NCBI GenBank assembly: GCA_000729835.1
Contig: JFHB01000074.1
Span: forward strand, 62,001 to 126,000
From: Atkinsonella hypoxylon
Taxonomy: Eukaryota; Ascomycota; Sordariomycetes; Hypocreales; Clavicipitaceae
Length of the DNA: 64,000 nt
Direction of reading: 5' to 3'
Within the stretch, counting starts at the first letter, position 1. Each line of letters begins with the position of its first letter. Positions 1-14,152 of the stretch are shown in pieces. Position numbers and translations under genes: made by a program. The notes under the pieces are model-generated. The model did no database searches. It saw nothing but the letters and a program-made list of their open reading frames with translations, and was not told the origin of the DNA.

Positions 1-2719
1 ACTTCAGTTACCGTCTCTTGCTCATCAGTCGATATGCTGAATCACAAGGCCGCTTTTTACCGCCGTATGCTTCCTCTAATCCTGCGTGGTCACAAGCCAG
101 CATTCACGCATGGTGACTTGCAAAGGAAAAATATTATAGTCACAGAAAATGGGGGCGGTTGTCTTGAATGATTAGGAGACGGCTGGTCGGTATCTGGACT
201 ACTGGAAGTATGCCACGGCGGTGTTTGCTTGCGGCGCTTGGCGGGATGATTGGCATGAAACTCTACGATTGCATCGTCGTACACTATCTCGGTGTTTACA
301 ATGCCGACTATCATGAAGGCCTTGGTTTCTGTTTCCCATGTTAAGATAATCCTCGATGCCCCGAGGCCGTCACCATACCGTTGTTCCGACGACATGCGTC
401 CACACGTGCTCAGTAGCCAATGTAGATGCCAATCCGAGGAGACGTTTGGCTCCAATTACGTGAACTAAGAGCACGAGGCATTGGCTTGGAAATGCCACAT
501 CGTGTACGTCGCTCGAGTATGTTTCTTCAATCCAGTCATGGTAGTCTATGAGGTGATGGGCCACGAGGAAGAATTCGTTGCGACTAGTTGGTCACTCATT
601 CGGCGACCATTTCATAAGGATATTGACTCGAGACGCCTTCATAGTGTCGGTCGGTGGCATCGGTGTATACGTTGTCCTGCCAAGTCAGTTGGCAGGATGT
701 ACGCTCTTTGGCGCCTTGAGTGAGCTAACTGACCGCGACCACCTGTGATACCATCATGATGGCATGCCAAGTCGGCAGGCCAGCTCTATCGTCAGGTTGA
801 TGTGAACGTGAAAGTGATGAACACTGCGAATTAAGAGTCAATCTCAGCGAAACGAGCTTTTCACAGTTGGATAACGTCGGTACATGGCGTCGCTCAAATC
901 TACAGTGGCATGAGGAGAATGTTGAAATGTGTAGGAGGGGACTTCCTGCCACCAAAGTGTAGCGTGGCGTTCTTCCAGCGGCTTAAGAATCATGCTGGAT
1001 ATCAAATTCTGTTTGGCATGGGCGCCTCTGTCTGCCCTACTAGGATTGCTGAATGTGGCCCATCGATACTCCGTACATTCTTTAAATACCCGGTATTACG
1101 GAGTGTTTCTTCGACCAGCCAGGATCGATCGCCAGACAGTTGCCCGGCACGAAGCGCAATCTGGTTATTTCTCCCGACGCCGCATCCACGAGTGGCAAGC
1201 TCAAGTCGAAGGTGAACATGGCGAAATTATCATTTGAAAAAGTCGGGCCGTGTCAGCATATTTCCGCTGTGAAGCATCCCAGACCAGAGCTGCGACCGTG
1301 ATGCGTTTTCGTTCCAAGTGTTAGTATGAAGTAGGCCAAGGTTATTCGGAACATAACCCCCTCCGGACGGGACACGGGGTCCATCGACGATTTCAGCTCT
1401 GTCGGTTCCTGAAATAATTAGGTGAGAGAAAAGGTTGCAAAAACTCGGTCTACTCCCACCTGCGCTAGACCATGGTGGCAGCGGTCTACTCAACATGAGA
1501 CGGGCACATTCCACAAGCAGGACGAGGCCAAATCAGCCGAGTGACAACAAAAAAGTGTATGGTGTGTTGGCCAATCAGCGGCGGGTCAAAACGATACCGG
1601 TCGAGGGATAAGTATGTGAGGTATGGTATGTACTCCGTCTCCGTACAGTCAGTGTCGCCTCGGAAGAGAAGGACGAGACGAAGGGCAGGCATGGCTTTGG
1701 AGCCTCGCAGCGTTTGGAGGAGCTTCATGTCAAGGGGGTCGGTATTACGTCGGAAATGTCCCAGCAGTCTCGACAAAGCCTAGTTTAGTTAGTTGGCTGC
1801 GCACGCGCCCAGGTGGTTTTAGCACCGGTTGGATTGGCAATGACGGAGCAGCGGAGTCATCCGAGGAGTTTCTGCTTTGTTCGACCTCCCTCCCTTCATG
1901 TGCCTTTCATGGCATGGGGGTGCCCGGTGAGCACTGACACCCATTCACCCATTCAACCATTCAACCATCCACAATGGGGCCATGTAATAAAAGGCGACCC
2001 GGGATTGTGCTTTGCTTTGCGGCGGCATTGTTTGGTTAGAGGGAAAAAAGAAGAGAAAAGAAAAGAAAAGAAAAAGAGCACGAAACCACAACCAGAGTAT
2101 CCTCTCTGTGGCGTGTACTGTGTCCGTACATGGCAGGGCATGGAAAGGAAATGTCGCACAATGAATGAAATTATTCCCGACACTGAGGACGGCTCGGCCG
2201 CCACTTTGGCGGACCAACCAAGGCGCTTTTTTTTTTTTTTTTTTTTGCCTTCCCTTTCTTCCAGCCGTGGCTGGCGGGCCTCGATCAATTAATTGATGCA
2301 CTAGTGCGGTTTTTTTTTTTTTGTGAATGGCTGATTCAGCACGCTCTTGTTAGCTGCGCATCGAAACAGAAATCCCCGCAATTGGAAGCGACCGTGTGAT
2401 GTGACTTCCAGCACTGTATAGGTCAGCGTGCTAATATAGCAAGCATGGCTCACCTGATATAGAGTAATACGAGCCAGGGCGTTATTCGCTTGGAGTTATT
2501 TATCCAACGCACCTAGGTATGTATGGTATTAGGCGGATACCCAAGGCCTGGTTGAATCCTGGTAGTCACTTCAACGTTCTTCCAGTGCGCTTAGTGCCGA
2601 TGAAGCTGACCTCGGCGTTGATATACTCGGTGCATGATAGTACAGTGCGGAGTATCGCCAAACATAGGACAAAGTTGCTCATTGCAATACCACGCACGAC
2701 CTACCAAGGTATCTAGGTT

Positions 2720-2755
2720 ACTCCGTACAGAACTCCGTACAGAACTCCGTACAGA
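2720..2755. repeat. 12-bp tandem repeat, 3 copies
   Basis: Three perfect consecutive copies of ACTCCGTACAGA. The unit contains the CTCCGTA word that is scattered through the intergenic DNA of this window, so this looks like a local amplification of that word. Confidence 0.9.
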
Positions 2756-3360
2756 TATGCCATGATTACCATCCTGCTCCGTACCTTGTTGTTGTGCATT
2801 AGTTCGGTAGTCCGGGAATATTGAACCGGGCTCTTGTGTCTAGATTTATCCGTCGGACCTGCGAAGTAACCAAGATGCGTCTGAGACGGCCAATGCCAAT
2901 CAGCCACCAAGATGTTGCCAAGCGGAGCCTCGAGTCTCGCGAGAGTTGTTGCTCGGCTTTTCTCCACGTCTTGCTTCGTTCTCTGCTTAATTAATTAGTG
3001 AACCCAGGTGTTAAAGCGTTTCGCGAGCGACGCTACACACTGTTGCTGTTGGTAATAGGCAAAGCCGTCGCATCGACCACAAACAAGCACACAGCCTGAT
3101 CCAAGAGCAAGAGCAAGGGCAGGGCTGCCCTGCCTTGATGAGATTCGACTGAAGGGCCAGGGAACCGCTTCAGCTCTTCCGCTCTCCTATTTGCTAGGAG
3201 ACGATTGATGATCGACTTGAACCAATTATGACCCATTAGATACCTTCACACGAAGACATCCCGAGAAATTTACAAAAGGCCCCCCCATTCCCCTCCCCTA
3301 TACTACATACTACATCATGAGTTGTTGTCCATACTCCGTACAAGTGCCCTGGCTTCATGG

Positions 3361-3424
3361 CTTGCTTGCTTGCTTGCTTGCTCGCTCGCTCGCTCGCCCG
3401 CCCGCCCGCCTGCCCGCCTGCCTG
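3361..3424. repeat. Graded tetranucleotide array
   Basis: Sixteen consecutive 4-bp units that change in blocks: five CTTG, four CTCG, three CCCG, then CCTG, CCCG, CCTG, CCTG. Neighbouring blocks differ by one T/C transition. The minus strand has an open frame of Ala/Ser/Lys/Arg/Gly repeats here, but that follows from the repeat and is not a gene. Confidence 0.92.
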
Positions 3425-4104
3425 TCGTCGCCACAAGTGTGTCGTAGACTCGTAGTACATGGCTGGAAAGCCTCATGATTCGAGTTGATGGCAACCCTGG
3501 GGTGCCTGCCCAAGTAAGAGAGTCGACTGTTGGCGCTCTCGAGCCCTTCCAAGACCGGTGCCAGGTGAGCCGATCACGAGAGACTTAAAGACTCTGGGTT
3601 TGCAGGGCGTGCGGCTTCCTCCTAGGACCTATATCTGACGAAGAAGAAGCTGTCTTGGCTGTCACCTGTGAGGGGGATTATGGCTGGCTTAATAGACTGG
3701 GATCGACGGGGACCGACGGGGACCGATTGATACCAGACAGACCAGACCTTGGTCAGACAAGTGCAAACCGACGGACAAGCATCTGAATTCCTACACTAAA
3801 ACAGCAGGCCATGTACTCCGTAATAGTGGCGAGTATCCCGTACTCTGTCGTGTGCAGGACAGCTAGTCCAAGGTTAATTAATGCGTCGTCGGTCTTTGCA
3901 CGGCACAAGACATATTTTACTGTCTTCTGCTCTCTACAGAATCTCGCTGATTAATTTTTTTTTTTTTTTTGGGAATTTTACAGCCCTCCAGTCATCACAA
4001 GCCCCCAAGAAGACGATCAGTCCCGAGCAAGCGGTTTTCAATTCTCCGCCGCGTTCCTGATTAATTAATACCATCGACGTTCGTACCGAGGTATGAACGC
4101 TGCG

Positions 4105-4176
4105 GACGGGGGATGATGAGGGACGGGGGATGAGGAATGAGGAATGAGGAATGAGGGACGAGGGACGAGGGACGAG
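4105..4176. repeat. 7-bp purine-rich tandem repeat
   Basis: Degenerate repeats of AGGAATG, turning into AGGGACG, make up a strongly purine-rich strand. No coding frame is supported around it. Confidence 0.8.
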
Positions 4177-7100
4177 CCTCTCTCTTTCTTTCGATCCTCC
4201 CAGAACGACCTAGACAAGCAGGGAGACAGGGTGGCAGCTCACCCCCGCTTGAGACTAATAATAAGACTGAACAGCCAAGATGAGTAGGCGTCTTTCTTCC
4301 CTCGTTTTAGGGCCGATATTGCCCCATTCCAAGCGGCAACACCGTCTCGCCATCCATCACATAATACAGAGAGGCCTGGCGTGAGTTCGCAATGAATTCT
4401 TGCTTTGTTCCTGCAGAGAAGCTGAGTATAAATAATACTGTCATGGGAGCCCGAGCCTGTCAGAGACGAGCCACACCAGCCTATACCCTCGACCCTTCGT
4501 CCCTCTCCTTCTCTCAACAGTGCGCGAGAGTGCAATACGGAGTAGAAAGGGACTGAAAAGGGTGGGTGGCAAGATGAGGCAGCCAAATTGTTCTGTATCT
4601 CCGCAGAAGCCACAAGCCCCATGCATGGTATAATATTGTATACGAGCGACCACGCCTCCTGCTATAAGTACGCAGTCAAGGAGTATATGATGAATACATA
4701 GCATTATTTTGGACCAGATTATTTCAATATGCTGCACCAAGGGACCTACCTGACCAAAGTTGCAGCTGGCGGATGGGCCATACCGTACGCATACGGCCTA
4801 GGTCCAAGGCGCTTTCATCTTGCCTGTCGTGAAATATGACTTAGCGTGGGACTGCCGAGCTTTGGTACTTTCCGCTATCGACTACTAGTCTTGCGAGCGC
4901 AAACTACCCGACGATAACTTAAAATGAGGGGCTTGGTCTAGGTACGTGGCCTAGCGCGATAAGTCATGACGAGTCCGAGTTTGTCTGGCGAGAATGAAGA
5001 TGAGGCTGTCCGCAGAAACATCTCCGCGCACTGAGTCACTGCTGGAGCATCCAGAGTACATACTCCGTCCATGTAATTCGAAAAGTTCGAAAAAAAGCGT
5101 TCGCCTGCTCGTTAAATTGGCTCGCATCAAATCATGTGGTCTTAGGTTTATCATTACCAGACCCGACCCCGTCTGCATCAGTCTGTACCACATCGACATT
5201 CAAATAATACCATACCATACGTCGCAGAACAGAAAAAAATTCAAGTACGGAGGATGGTATGTGAATTACGTATGTACGAAACCTTTCGGGTGGGGGAAGG
5301 GCGGGTTATATTAGGGGAACAGTGTAAGAAAACAAACCAGCGGTATCGTGGCCACAGCCACTCTTCTTCTGTACCTAGCTACGTAGGGAAATAGGACGAG
5401 CTCACTGTTTAATTGTACCACTCGTTGGTGTGATTGCGTATTTAATGGGTTTCAGACTTTCCACATCAGGAGAGGAGCCTCGCGACATCAACGGCATCAT
5501 CAATGCGCTGCATCTGGCGTCGCACCATAGACTGGCGAATACAGCGCGGTGCATAAGGTCTCACCAGCAAGTGATGCGATGCCATTTGTGTTCCTGGCCT
5601 CTAGTGTGGACTGTGGACAATAATTAGCCCCATCGTCCACTGAGGTTATTGTATCCTTTCAGCAATGCCCGGGATCGGGCGACAACTATTAATAGTTGTT
5701 TGGTTGCAATCGCCGCTAAAATCGAAATTTGCGCACCATCACACACGCGGCCTGTCTATTACTGTGGAAAAAAAAAAGCAAATTGAGATAGGACGACAAC
5801 ATAATGATACGCATGCAGTGCCGTAGCGAAATATGCATATGTACATAGATGGTTTTGTCGGCTTATTACTCGTTTGAAGTGGGTTCTCGTGCGCCTCAAC
5901 CTAGCAACATCCTTGAGCCAGATCGGGGATATGTACTGTACATGAAATGATTAGCCCAGCTTTTCTGCTCCTTCGTTTCAAAGAGCATCAATATTAACAC
6001 ATATACATACATAGGTGCCAAGACCTCCCACTCCATCATTGAACGTGATCTAGCTTGACCTGTCCTGACCTGTCCTGACTTGAGCTAATGGAACACGGAC
6101 ATGATGCCGTGGTTCCCCAAACGTATTGGCAGCAACGCGCTATTGGATACCTAAATTCATTGTAGGTACGGAGTAGGAGTAACAGCAACACCAGATTGGT
6201 TCTCGTCCATCAAACTCCAGTCGTCTTTTGTGCCCGGCTTGACATGGGCAGGGTTTTGGAAAGGCAAGGGAACAAGCGAGCAACCCGTAATCCGTAATGG
6301 TGGTGACCAAAGCGCCACCATGTGCTGGAATAGCATGAAGTCCTCCTTCGATCAAGATCCTGAAGTCGGGTTACGGCCTGGCTCTCTTGCGTTTGTTCGT
6401 CGACGACTCGAATTGGAAATGATCCCTGAGCTCGTGTGCGCAATCATGCAAAGGCTGGACTAGACGCAAAACTGGTTAAGGTATATTTTCATTTGCAACA
6501 ACATATGGAGTAATGCCAGCTGTTACTACTCCGTGGTCTCATTAGACCTCATCTCTCTCGGACATTGCACGAAACGCTTCGTTCGAGCGAACTATCGGTC
6601 TCCCTAGAAACGAACCCAAAGACGCGAGACAATCAGAAAAGTCAACTACGTGACGACCAGACGCCAATAAGGCTAGTTTAGTGTATGCAGGATTTGATCC
6701 TGCTATTATGGGATCAGTGAGTGGACCAGGCAATGTTTGTTCATTATCATGTCTTGAGCTGGGATGGTCGCAGGGGGCCAGAGTGAAAAGCTTGGACCGA
6801 CCACCCACCCCACCTGATATCACTTCACTTTGGTTCTTTGTCGCTTTGTCAAACTGGGTCACCAAATGGAGTAGTACATGATAGACAGGCCGTTTCGGCT
6901 CTGGAGAAGTGGACGAAAGAGAAAGAGACGAGCCGGGTTGAAGGGAGTCTCAAACTTCCCCTTCTCCCTTTTTTTGGGCAAGGCTCGTGGCATATTTGCA
7001 TCATTGACAAAATACGCTGTGCTCCAGAGATTAGCACCGATTACTACTCCGCACGAAGTACGGAGGTCTGCGTGGTCCCTTTCTGCTCCGTCACCATTCC

Positions 7101-10100
7101 TACTCCTCCTGAGCCGTCATATTAGTTAGCGGCAGTACCGGCCTCGCGGTCAGCTTCAGTGTTAATGGGGACCCACCCATCCGCAAATCGTTTGCATAAA
7201 GGCGAGGATCGTGGAGGAGAGTGAGGTATAATTAGACGGTAAGTACTGTACGGTAAAATTAACACTCTGTATCCTCGGTACGTGTGTACGGATTACCTAC
7301 CTAGAATTATGTTTGCTGGCCAAACGCGGCCCATAGCTGCCCTTGCCCGTTTTGCAGGGGGTCAGAGCAGGTCTACTGCATGTGAGTGCGTGGGCAGGTC
7401 GAATTCAGAATGTATGTTTGTAATTGACTCTGTGCTCTTGTCAGTACACTTAATTACGAATGATTTGAAGCCACAGGGACCGTAGTTACTTGATCGTCAT
7501 GTACTTAGTGCATCAGGTTTCGTGTTCAAAATCCCAGTTGGACTTGTGGTCCGTCATCCGCCAGCCCATAGATAGATTCCAATCGGAACTTGCTTGTCCA
7601 CATGATTACCGCAACGGCGCCCCCGCCACCATGTTATGGATGACATCAAAAGTTGCTGTAGAACTGCAAGGCTTGGCTTGACCCGCCTCCAAATGACGGC
7701 ATCTTCTGATTCAGTTTGGGCCGAGAGTCTTTCATCCACTCAATCGTAGTTGCGGCGGTCGTATGCGTTTCCGTATGGTCATTAGCACTGCTAATAAGCC
7801 CCAAAAGAAAAACAAGAGTATTGCTGTTCGAAAGTAAAGTAGCATGTTGCTCTCCTTCGATGTCGGCTTCCAGTATTGTAGTACCTTAGCCACACCAATT
7901 TGGCGTGGCTTGTGTCACTAGTATGATGAAAAGGAATAGCACCGGCTTGATTAGTTGTGAAAACCTGTCATAGGCTACGGCTTGAGAGCCACGACGTGTA
8001 TCATATACTGGTCTGAGCCGAGCCAAGCATTTGAAGTTGTCATGGTTATGGGTGTGATGCATCAATAGCGGACTCTAATGTATCATATCATTGCTGAGCA
8101 GCCTTTCAACCGTTATATTCCTGCTCCGCCAATTGTTAAATCGACCTTCGCAAATAATCAATGAGTGGGTTCAGACACAACATATGGAAGGGAAGGGAAA
8201 AAGGTTAGTCCTAGGCTGAGACGGAGTGCAACATCAAGTCCTTTTTTTCCCTGCGCGAGTAAGTCAATATGGAGATGGATCAGCAGTCTACCTATCACCT
8301 TGCTACCTAGCAACCTGGGTATGAGAGGGGAGCAGTGCCGCCGTCGTCTCAATCTGGCCCACACCGACAGCGTCAGTCCACAGTACTGATGGTGATAGGC
8401 CTCGCAACAACCAGGTGGGTGTGCCATGCACCAACTAGGATATTGAAGAGCGTAGACTACTTTTTCATAGCTACGCCCTCGAGCATGTCTGAGAAGACAC
8501 GATGCTCAGCCAACAAAGGGGCTTGACTTTGGGCCCGCTTCGTAAGACGACCAGGCTAACCTTGGATTCGCGAGATATGTACATACCTAGGCAGCTGACC
8601 CATCAGCGACAGGTACTAAAAACTTTGATTTATCATGAAGAATGCGGCGGACGGCAGGAGTGATAGATGGCTCGTCAAATCGATGAAAATTTACTTGCCT
8701 ACCGGGATGACTGTCATCTCGACGCACGGCGTGTTAATGGTGATTTTTCAGGCTGCCGAATTTTAATGTAGTAAAAGGATTTGCCGTGGACATTGGAAGA
8801 CAGAAAGCACTGTGTATTGCCTTTTCCTTTTCCTTTTTTCTTATCCTTCAGTGGCGGGTCGTTCAGCTGTGTGACAGACGGTTCATTCACTCGCTCTCGC
8901 GACCATTGGAACGACGACAAACTCCTGTCCTTTGCTGCTGTACTCCGTTGTCGTCTTCTTTCCAAGTACTCCACAGCTGTCCTCAAAAGTGCTTCGGCTC
9001 TCAACGAGCATCCCAATAGTCAAAACGAGAGTCGTGGGCAGCAATGGATTACAATCTCCATCGATATGGATCGGTAATATGTAATTCCCTTGTCTGTCTC
9101 TAGTGCGGTGTGCAGGCGAATACTTTGTCTTCCATTCGCAGGTGGCCACCTGCCACCCCACGCGGGCCTCCAGTGCACCTTCCCTCTCACGGGGCAGCCA
9201 GATTAACCCGGACGTCAGCACCAACATGGCGAATTTAACCCTTATGATACAGCCGGCCACAAGTAATGCATTCAAAGTCTAATTTCGATAAAAACTACAT
9301 TGCTAGCTAGAGAATTGAAGCCTCTACCACGCTGTTTACTCACTTTTCACTATAATCAAGTGCTAAAGCCTCCAAGGCATTGATTCAATCCACCCATTGA
9401 TAGTCCGACGTCCTAGTTAATTTGTCAAGGGAGTGCCTCTCCAGATTTCCTCTGTTGCCGGCGTGTTGCCAGCCCGCTGCGCCGCCAAGCAGCGGCAAGG
9501 CAGGTGGGCAGCAAGGCAGGTACAGACCAGACTTCACTTTTCACCTCAAACTCACTCCTCCCTTACGGCAAGCACCGCTCTCTCACACACCCCCTCCCCT
9601 CCAAAATGCCCGGTCCAACTGTATGTACATACACTCGCTGATTGACTGGGCAGCCAGAAGCATGAACAATTCCAGCACCAGCGGTGGTGGCCCTTGCCTT
9701 GGCGCCTCTGAGCCAACCACAGCCCCGTTTGAACCTTGAACTGCATCCATCCCTCCACCATACCACACTCATGTACGCCGAGACCGTCGTCCATCTTCCT
9801 CTGTCCCTCATATCAGCCGAACAAGGTCTCTTTCGTTTCCAGGGCCGCTTCGGATTTTCTGCCCTCTTGTTTCTCAAACATGTCCGAGAGCATTTGGGCA
9901 CCAGCTCTCGTACCTGCATGTTCATTTGTTCGCTGGTCATAAGATTGTAAAGACGGCAAGAGGAGGGGCGTCTTTGGACAAGCCACCACACTTACACCGT
10001 CGATGCTGGCCTAAACGAAAGGCATTTGCAGCATACTACAATCCCAACCTTGGATTCAGCAGCTCGGCCTACCTTTTTCAAACTTATCCTTCTGCACCGC

Positions 10101-10414
10101 CATGTCAAAAATTGCATTTCTTTAACAGTTTTTCACACTCACTTTCGACGAGAAATCGCCAATCGTTCTTCATCACGATCCGGCTCGGAGCCGTCGACGT
10201 TAATTTTACTGGCCCAACGATTCTCGCAGCTTCGATCCTCTCCATGTCCGTCAAAATATCTTGTACGGTCCCTCTCCTGCCCATCTCGCCGTCTTCGCAT
10301 ATCCTCAGACGTGGAGGGAATTTCACTTCTGGCCTGTCTTTGCCCAAGCCACCTTGCCGAAGCCATAATTCGACGAGCTCAGGCAACGGGCCTAAAGCGC
10401 CGCCGGTTAACGAG

Positions 10415-12415
10415 ATGAGTGCTACATATCATTCTGCCATTGCAGCTTACAATGGGCACAATCCTCTCCATCCGTACACGACTGTCCCACAAGCCAACCA
10501 CCTAAAACCTGTGATGGACGACGTCAGAAGCGCTCACCAGTACCGATTTCCATCCCAACAACTCCTGGCACAGCATAAAGGGCAACACCCTTCCGCAGTA
10601 TCCCACCTTGCAGATGTGACGACAAATCAAGCCGGTGGACCTGCGACTCCGGCCACAGTTATCTCCGATACTGCCAAGGTGACATCTAGGAGAGGGTCAG
10701 AGGCCTTGATATATCACAGCCTACAGCTACCGGAATGCATCAGCCCAACCGGCGGTAGCCTCTCGGATTTTGCTGCCCAGGTCAGTACAGTCTCTAATGT
10801 AGTCTAGCCCTGACTGTACATACTGACACTCTGTAATGCCAGATGACGTGTCTGTTCTGGTTCGAATCCATCGACGAGCTCAAAAATGCCGAAGTAATCC
10901 GATCAAAAGCCTCAATCTCGTCAGTGTCGCGACTACCCGCCTTGGCCAAGCCACATGAGCAGTTCCAAAGCTGGGTATACCACGTACTCTCCACTACGCA
11001 AGTGACGCAAAATGTTATCTTCTTAGCATTGCTCTTCATTTACCGTCTGAAAATGTCGACGCCGCAAATCAAAGGCCGAGCAGGCAGCGAATATCGACTG
11101 CTCACCGTCGCTTTGATGCTCGGCAATAAATGTAAGTCGCCAGCGCATAACTCGTCAGAATCTATCTGACATACGGAATCATTGTTCTAACATTAGGATG
11201 CTGCTGCTAGTTCTGGATGACAACACCTACACCAACAAAACCTGGGCTGAAGTGTCTTGCTTCGCTGTACAAGAAATTCATGTTATGGAAGTCGAATTCC
11301 TCAGCAACATGCGGTATAATCTTCTGGCTTCTAAGGAGGAGTGGGAGCAATGGATTGTGAAGTTATCTAGCTTCCATAAATACTATGAGCGAGCCTCGAA
11401 ACTTGCGGCGTCACCTATACAGCAGCGCTCTCCCACACATGGGGCCGTGTATTCCCCCGTATCTTCTCCGACAGCAACTGGCTTTCCATCTTATACGCCT
11501 CCAACGAAGTCGAACTTATCACCCAGTTCCAGGCAATCGCAGAACATTCATGCCTACCAGACAAATTTGACGTCACCACTGGCTACCAAAATCTCGATGC
11601 CACAACCTGCGTGTCGAAAGCGTAGCCCTGATACTGATTTGGCAGGACACCCAGCAAAACGGCACATTCAGAACGCACCTGGAACGCATGGTTTGCAAGC
11701 CGTGCCCAGCACCAATTTAAACGGACCTCTGGATCACAACAGACTGCCAGTTCCGCATCTTACTCTCGTGACAAATCAGCAGCTATCAGCTGGCAACGTA
11801 TATCCGAATACGGCCGCTGGAAGCTCACAATCGTTGGTTTCGTTGCCTCCATTACAGCCTGGCATACGAGCCATGGCGGCAGTATATCAACCTAGTATTG
11901 GCACTGGAGTCCTACAGCAGCCACGGTCCGCGACCACTATCCCTTCAACAGCGTCCCTATCGATACCGTCGCAGCAAGCTTCCTACTCAATAGCACCACT
12001 GCCAACGCAAACACCTATTGGATATGGCACTCCAACAAAACACCACAGTCCTGGAAGATTGTTGCCCAATTATGGCTCATCACCTCTTGTTGAAACATTT
12101 GGCCCAGGATCCGCTGTTCATACTCCTGTGGCTCACACTCCGATCTCCCACTCGCCGAGCGTCTACTTGCAACACAGAGCTAGTCCGTATAAACCTATTC
12201 GTCATGTTAACCGCCTTTTATATCCTCCGCCATCCGCGTCCCTGGACCAGTATCATCTTTCGGTGCCTCTTCATCCGAATCAGATGCACTACCAGCCAAT
12301 TGGGCGGCGACATGACCTTCGAACTGGCATTGTGCCCGAGTTCTTGTTGTACAATAGAGGTCAGCAACATCATCTGGCGTCTCAAAGTATACCTCAGGGG
12401 CGTTACCCGTCTTAG
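10415..12415 (+). CDS. Pho80/Clg1-type cyclin
   Basis: Exons 10415-10780, 10843-11131 and 11211-12415 give 619 aa. Introns are 62 and 79 bp; the second acceptor is the CTGCTAG at 11210, because an earlier AG at 11196 would create a stop. The cyclin box begins near residue 130 and runs to about 265, seen in the helical run RLLTVALMLGNKF followed by LDDNTYTNKTWAEVS and then HVMEVEFLSNMRYNL. This is the pattern of Pho80/Pcl cyclins, which activate Pho85-type kinases. The remaining C-terminal half is Ser/Pro/Gln-rich and looks disordered, as in Clg1-like members. The frame stays open for 163 codons upstream of the chosen ATG, but that part looks like leader sequence. The partner kinase and process are inferred from the family only. 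Confidence 0.88.
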
Positions 12416-14152
12416 GAAAGATGGCAACTCGGACCTTGAAGTTGGGAGGCAACTTATAACGGTGATAGTCGACACTGCACTTTTGGACGTTGATATCCAT
12501 CGCTCCATTTATTTATTTATTTTTCTCAAAACTATTTCGGGGACTTTCATCGGTACTTGCTATGGCATAATAGCTTTTATTTTGATGTATACTACGATAT
12601 TCTCTTAGACTTTGCACCGTATGGCATGGTGTGGCACTAGCATGATAAGGATTTGGCATGGCATGGATACTGGCGTTAGTTTGGTAGGGACTCTGGCTCG
12701 TCATTTTTAGCTAAGGTCGTCCTGACGCTCTGTGCATTTGCTCGCTGAGGGATATCCGTAAAGCGACCAGTCCATGTTACTGGAGTTATTGCGACAACTT
12801 TATTGTTTGACCCTATATATTGAGCACCCTGTGTAGTTGATAGTAATGGAGAACTCGGGATAGATGTGCCCGAAATGTGATTCACCCGCAACCCAAAGCT
12901 GCTCCTGACGACAAGACTTCTTTTACGGTAGACTTTGCGGACGTTCTTCGTATCCGATAAAGGCAAGCCTTTACTGGCTGTTGCTTCGTATATTTTCTGC
13001 GTCATGCAGGCCAGACACACTACCTAACCTACTAAGGTACCTTAAGTTATGTACCTACCCTACGCGCAACAGGCTGGTGCCTGGTAAAAGTCACGAACTC
13101 GTAAGCTCTCACAAGTCAGATCAGAAAACATGTCACGGCGCTCTGGCAAGACCGCCATAATAACTTGGAAGACGTCAAAGCAGGCATATTGACGCGGGTA
13201 GCGCGAGGGCTTGCGCGTAGTACCAAGGTATATATCCTCGAAGTGCGCGGGAGGGGATCCCAGGCCCACGTAGAAGGGGTAACCGGCTGCCAGCCAACCA
13301 CAAGTCCGCAACTGATCAAAACAACGCCATAGCCATATCCCGACGGCAGTATCCAACTTCGGCTTGTTTTTATCCCTCCCGTTCTAACTTCCCATCACCT
13401 TCGCTTCGAACCGTGAACAAAGTCACCAAAGGTCCGCAGCAAATGGCCTTGGTTGTTTGAGACACTCGCTCCCGGCATTAATACTTGTCAGCGTACCTTC
13501 GACACGTCGCCGGTCGCACATTCGCTTCAGCCTGGCGAGAGCTCTATCGCACAATTCTACCCCTTTTTTTCGGCATACCGTCACGTATAATTTTTCAACG
13601 CCAGTTGCCGACATCTTGGCATTGATATACCAACTTTTATATCGATAAGAGTGCACAGTATTAGTCCTCATCTCCGCGATTCACAGACTCAGTGCCTCAG
13701 GAAGGATCTCTGAGCCTCAACCTCGGCGAAATATCACGGCCCTCTGAACCTTCAGTTCGCGCACCCTTTCTTTATTTTCTCCAGGGCCGTGCGCTTGTGC
13801 TTCAAAATCAGGTTGAAGCCGGAAGACATTAGCTTTGGCGCTCTCGCTCTCGCCCTCGTGAACAATCGGCGACGAACAAAGCCTCGCTATCACAGGATCG
13901 TCCCTTGCATATCAAGCTGCAACAGCGACAAAACAACATCTCGCAGGGCATCAGACGGACCTTACCTTACTCGGTCGCATCTATTTCCATATTACAAAAA
14001 AGACAAAAAAGATAACAATCATCCTTGACTTCGGTGTCTGCAACGTACGGTGCTTGATCCTAGCGTCACAGAGTGTACAGTTTACTTTGCTTCCGAGAGT
14101 AGGGTTGAAAGCGTCTTTGTGGAAGTACCTACGGTTCAGAATATCCGCCATC
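12416..14152. other. Intergenic region between cyclin and CHS7
   Basis: Contains the cyclin 3' end, a patch of palindromic GGTACC-type sequence near 13020-13055, and pyrimidine-rich sequence before CHS7. Minus-strand frames at 12676-13020 and 13060-13356 match nothing I know. The last 600 bp probably hold the CHS7 promoter and leader. Confidence 0.5.

Larger units (their letters stand above)
1..10414. other. Gene-poor region, no supported gene
   Basis: About 10.4 kb in which no open frame resembles a protein I recognise. Frames are short (at most about 140 codons), overlap on both strands, and many lack an ATG. Visible contents are poly-A/T tracts (for example near 2227-2246, 2310-2322 and 3956-3970), the tandem repeats listed separately, and scattered copies of a TACTCCGTA/TACGGAGTA-like word. 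The last kilobase probably holds the promoter and 5' leader of the cyclin gene that starts at 10415. Two overlapping minus-strand frames at 90-564 look slightly protein-like but match nothing I know, so they are left uncalled. Confidence 0.6.

Noticed and set aside
90..564. Overlapping minus-strand frames that look weakly protein-like
   Set aside because: No join or single frame gives a recognisable protein; could be a decayed gene.
6687..6703. Possible tRNA T-arm (5-bp stem, 7-nt loop)
   Set aside because: No matching acceptor stem, D-arm or anticodon arm could be placed on either strand, and the loop lacks the TTC start.
9926..10414. 163-codon open extension upstream of the cyclin ATG
   Set aside because: Low family resemblance and codon-poor content; the conserved-looking protein begins at 10415.
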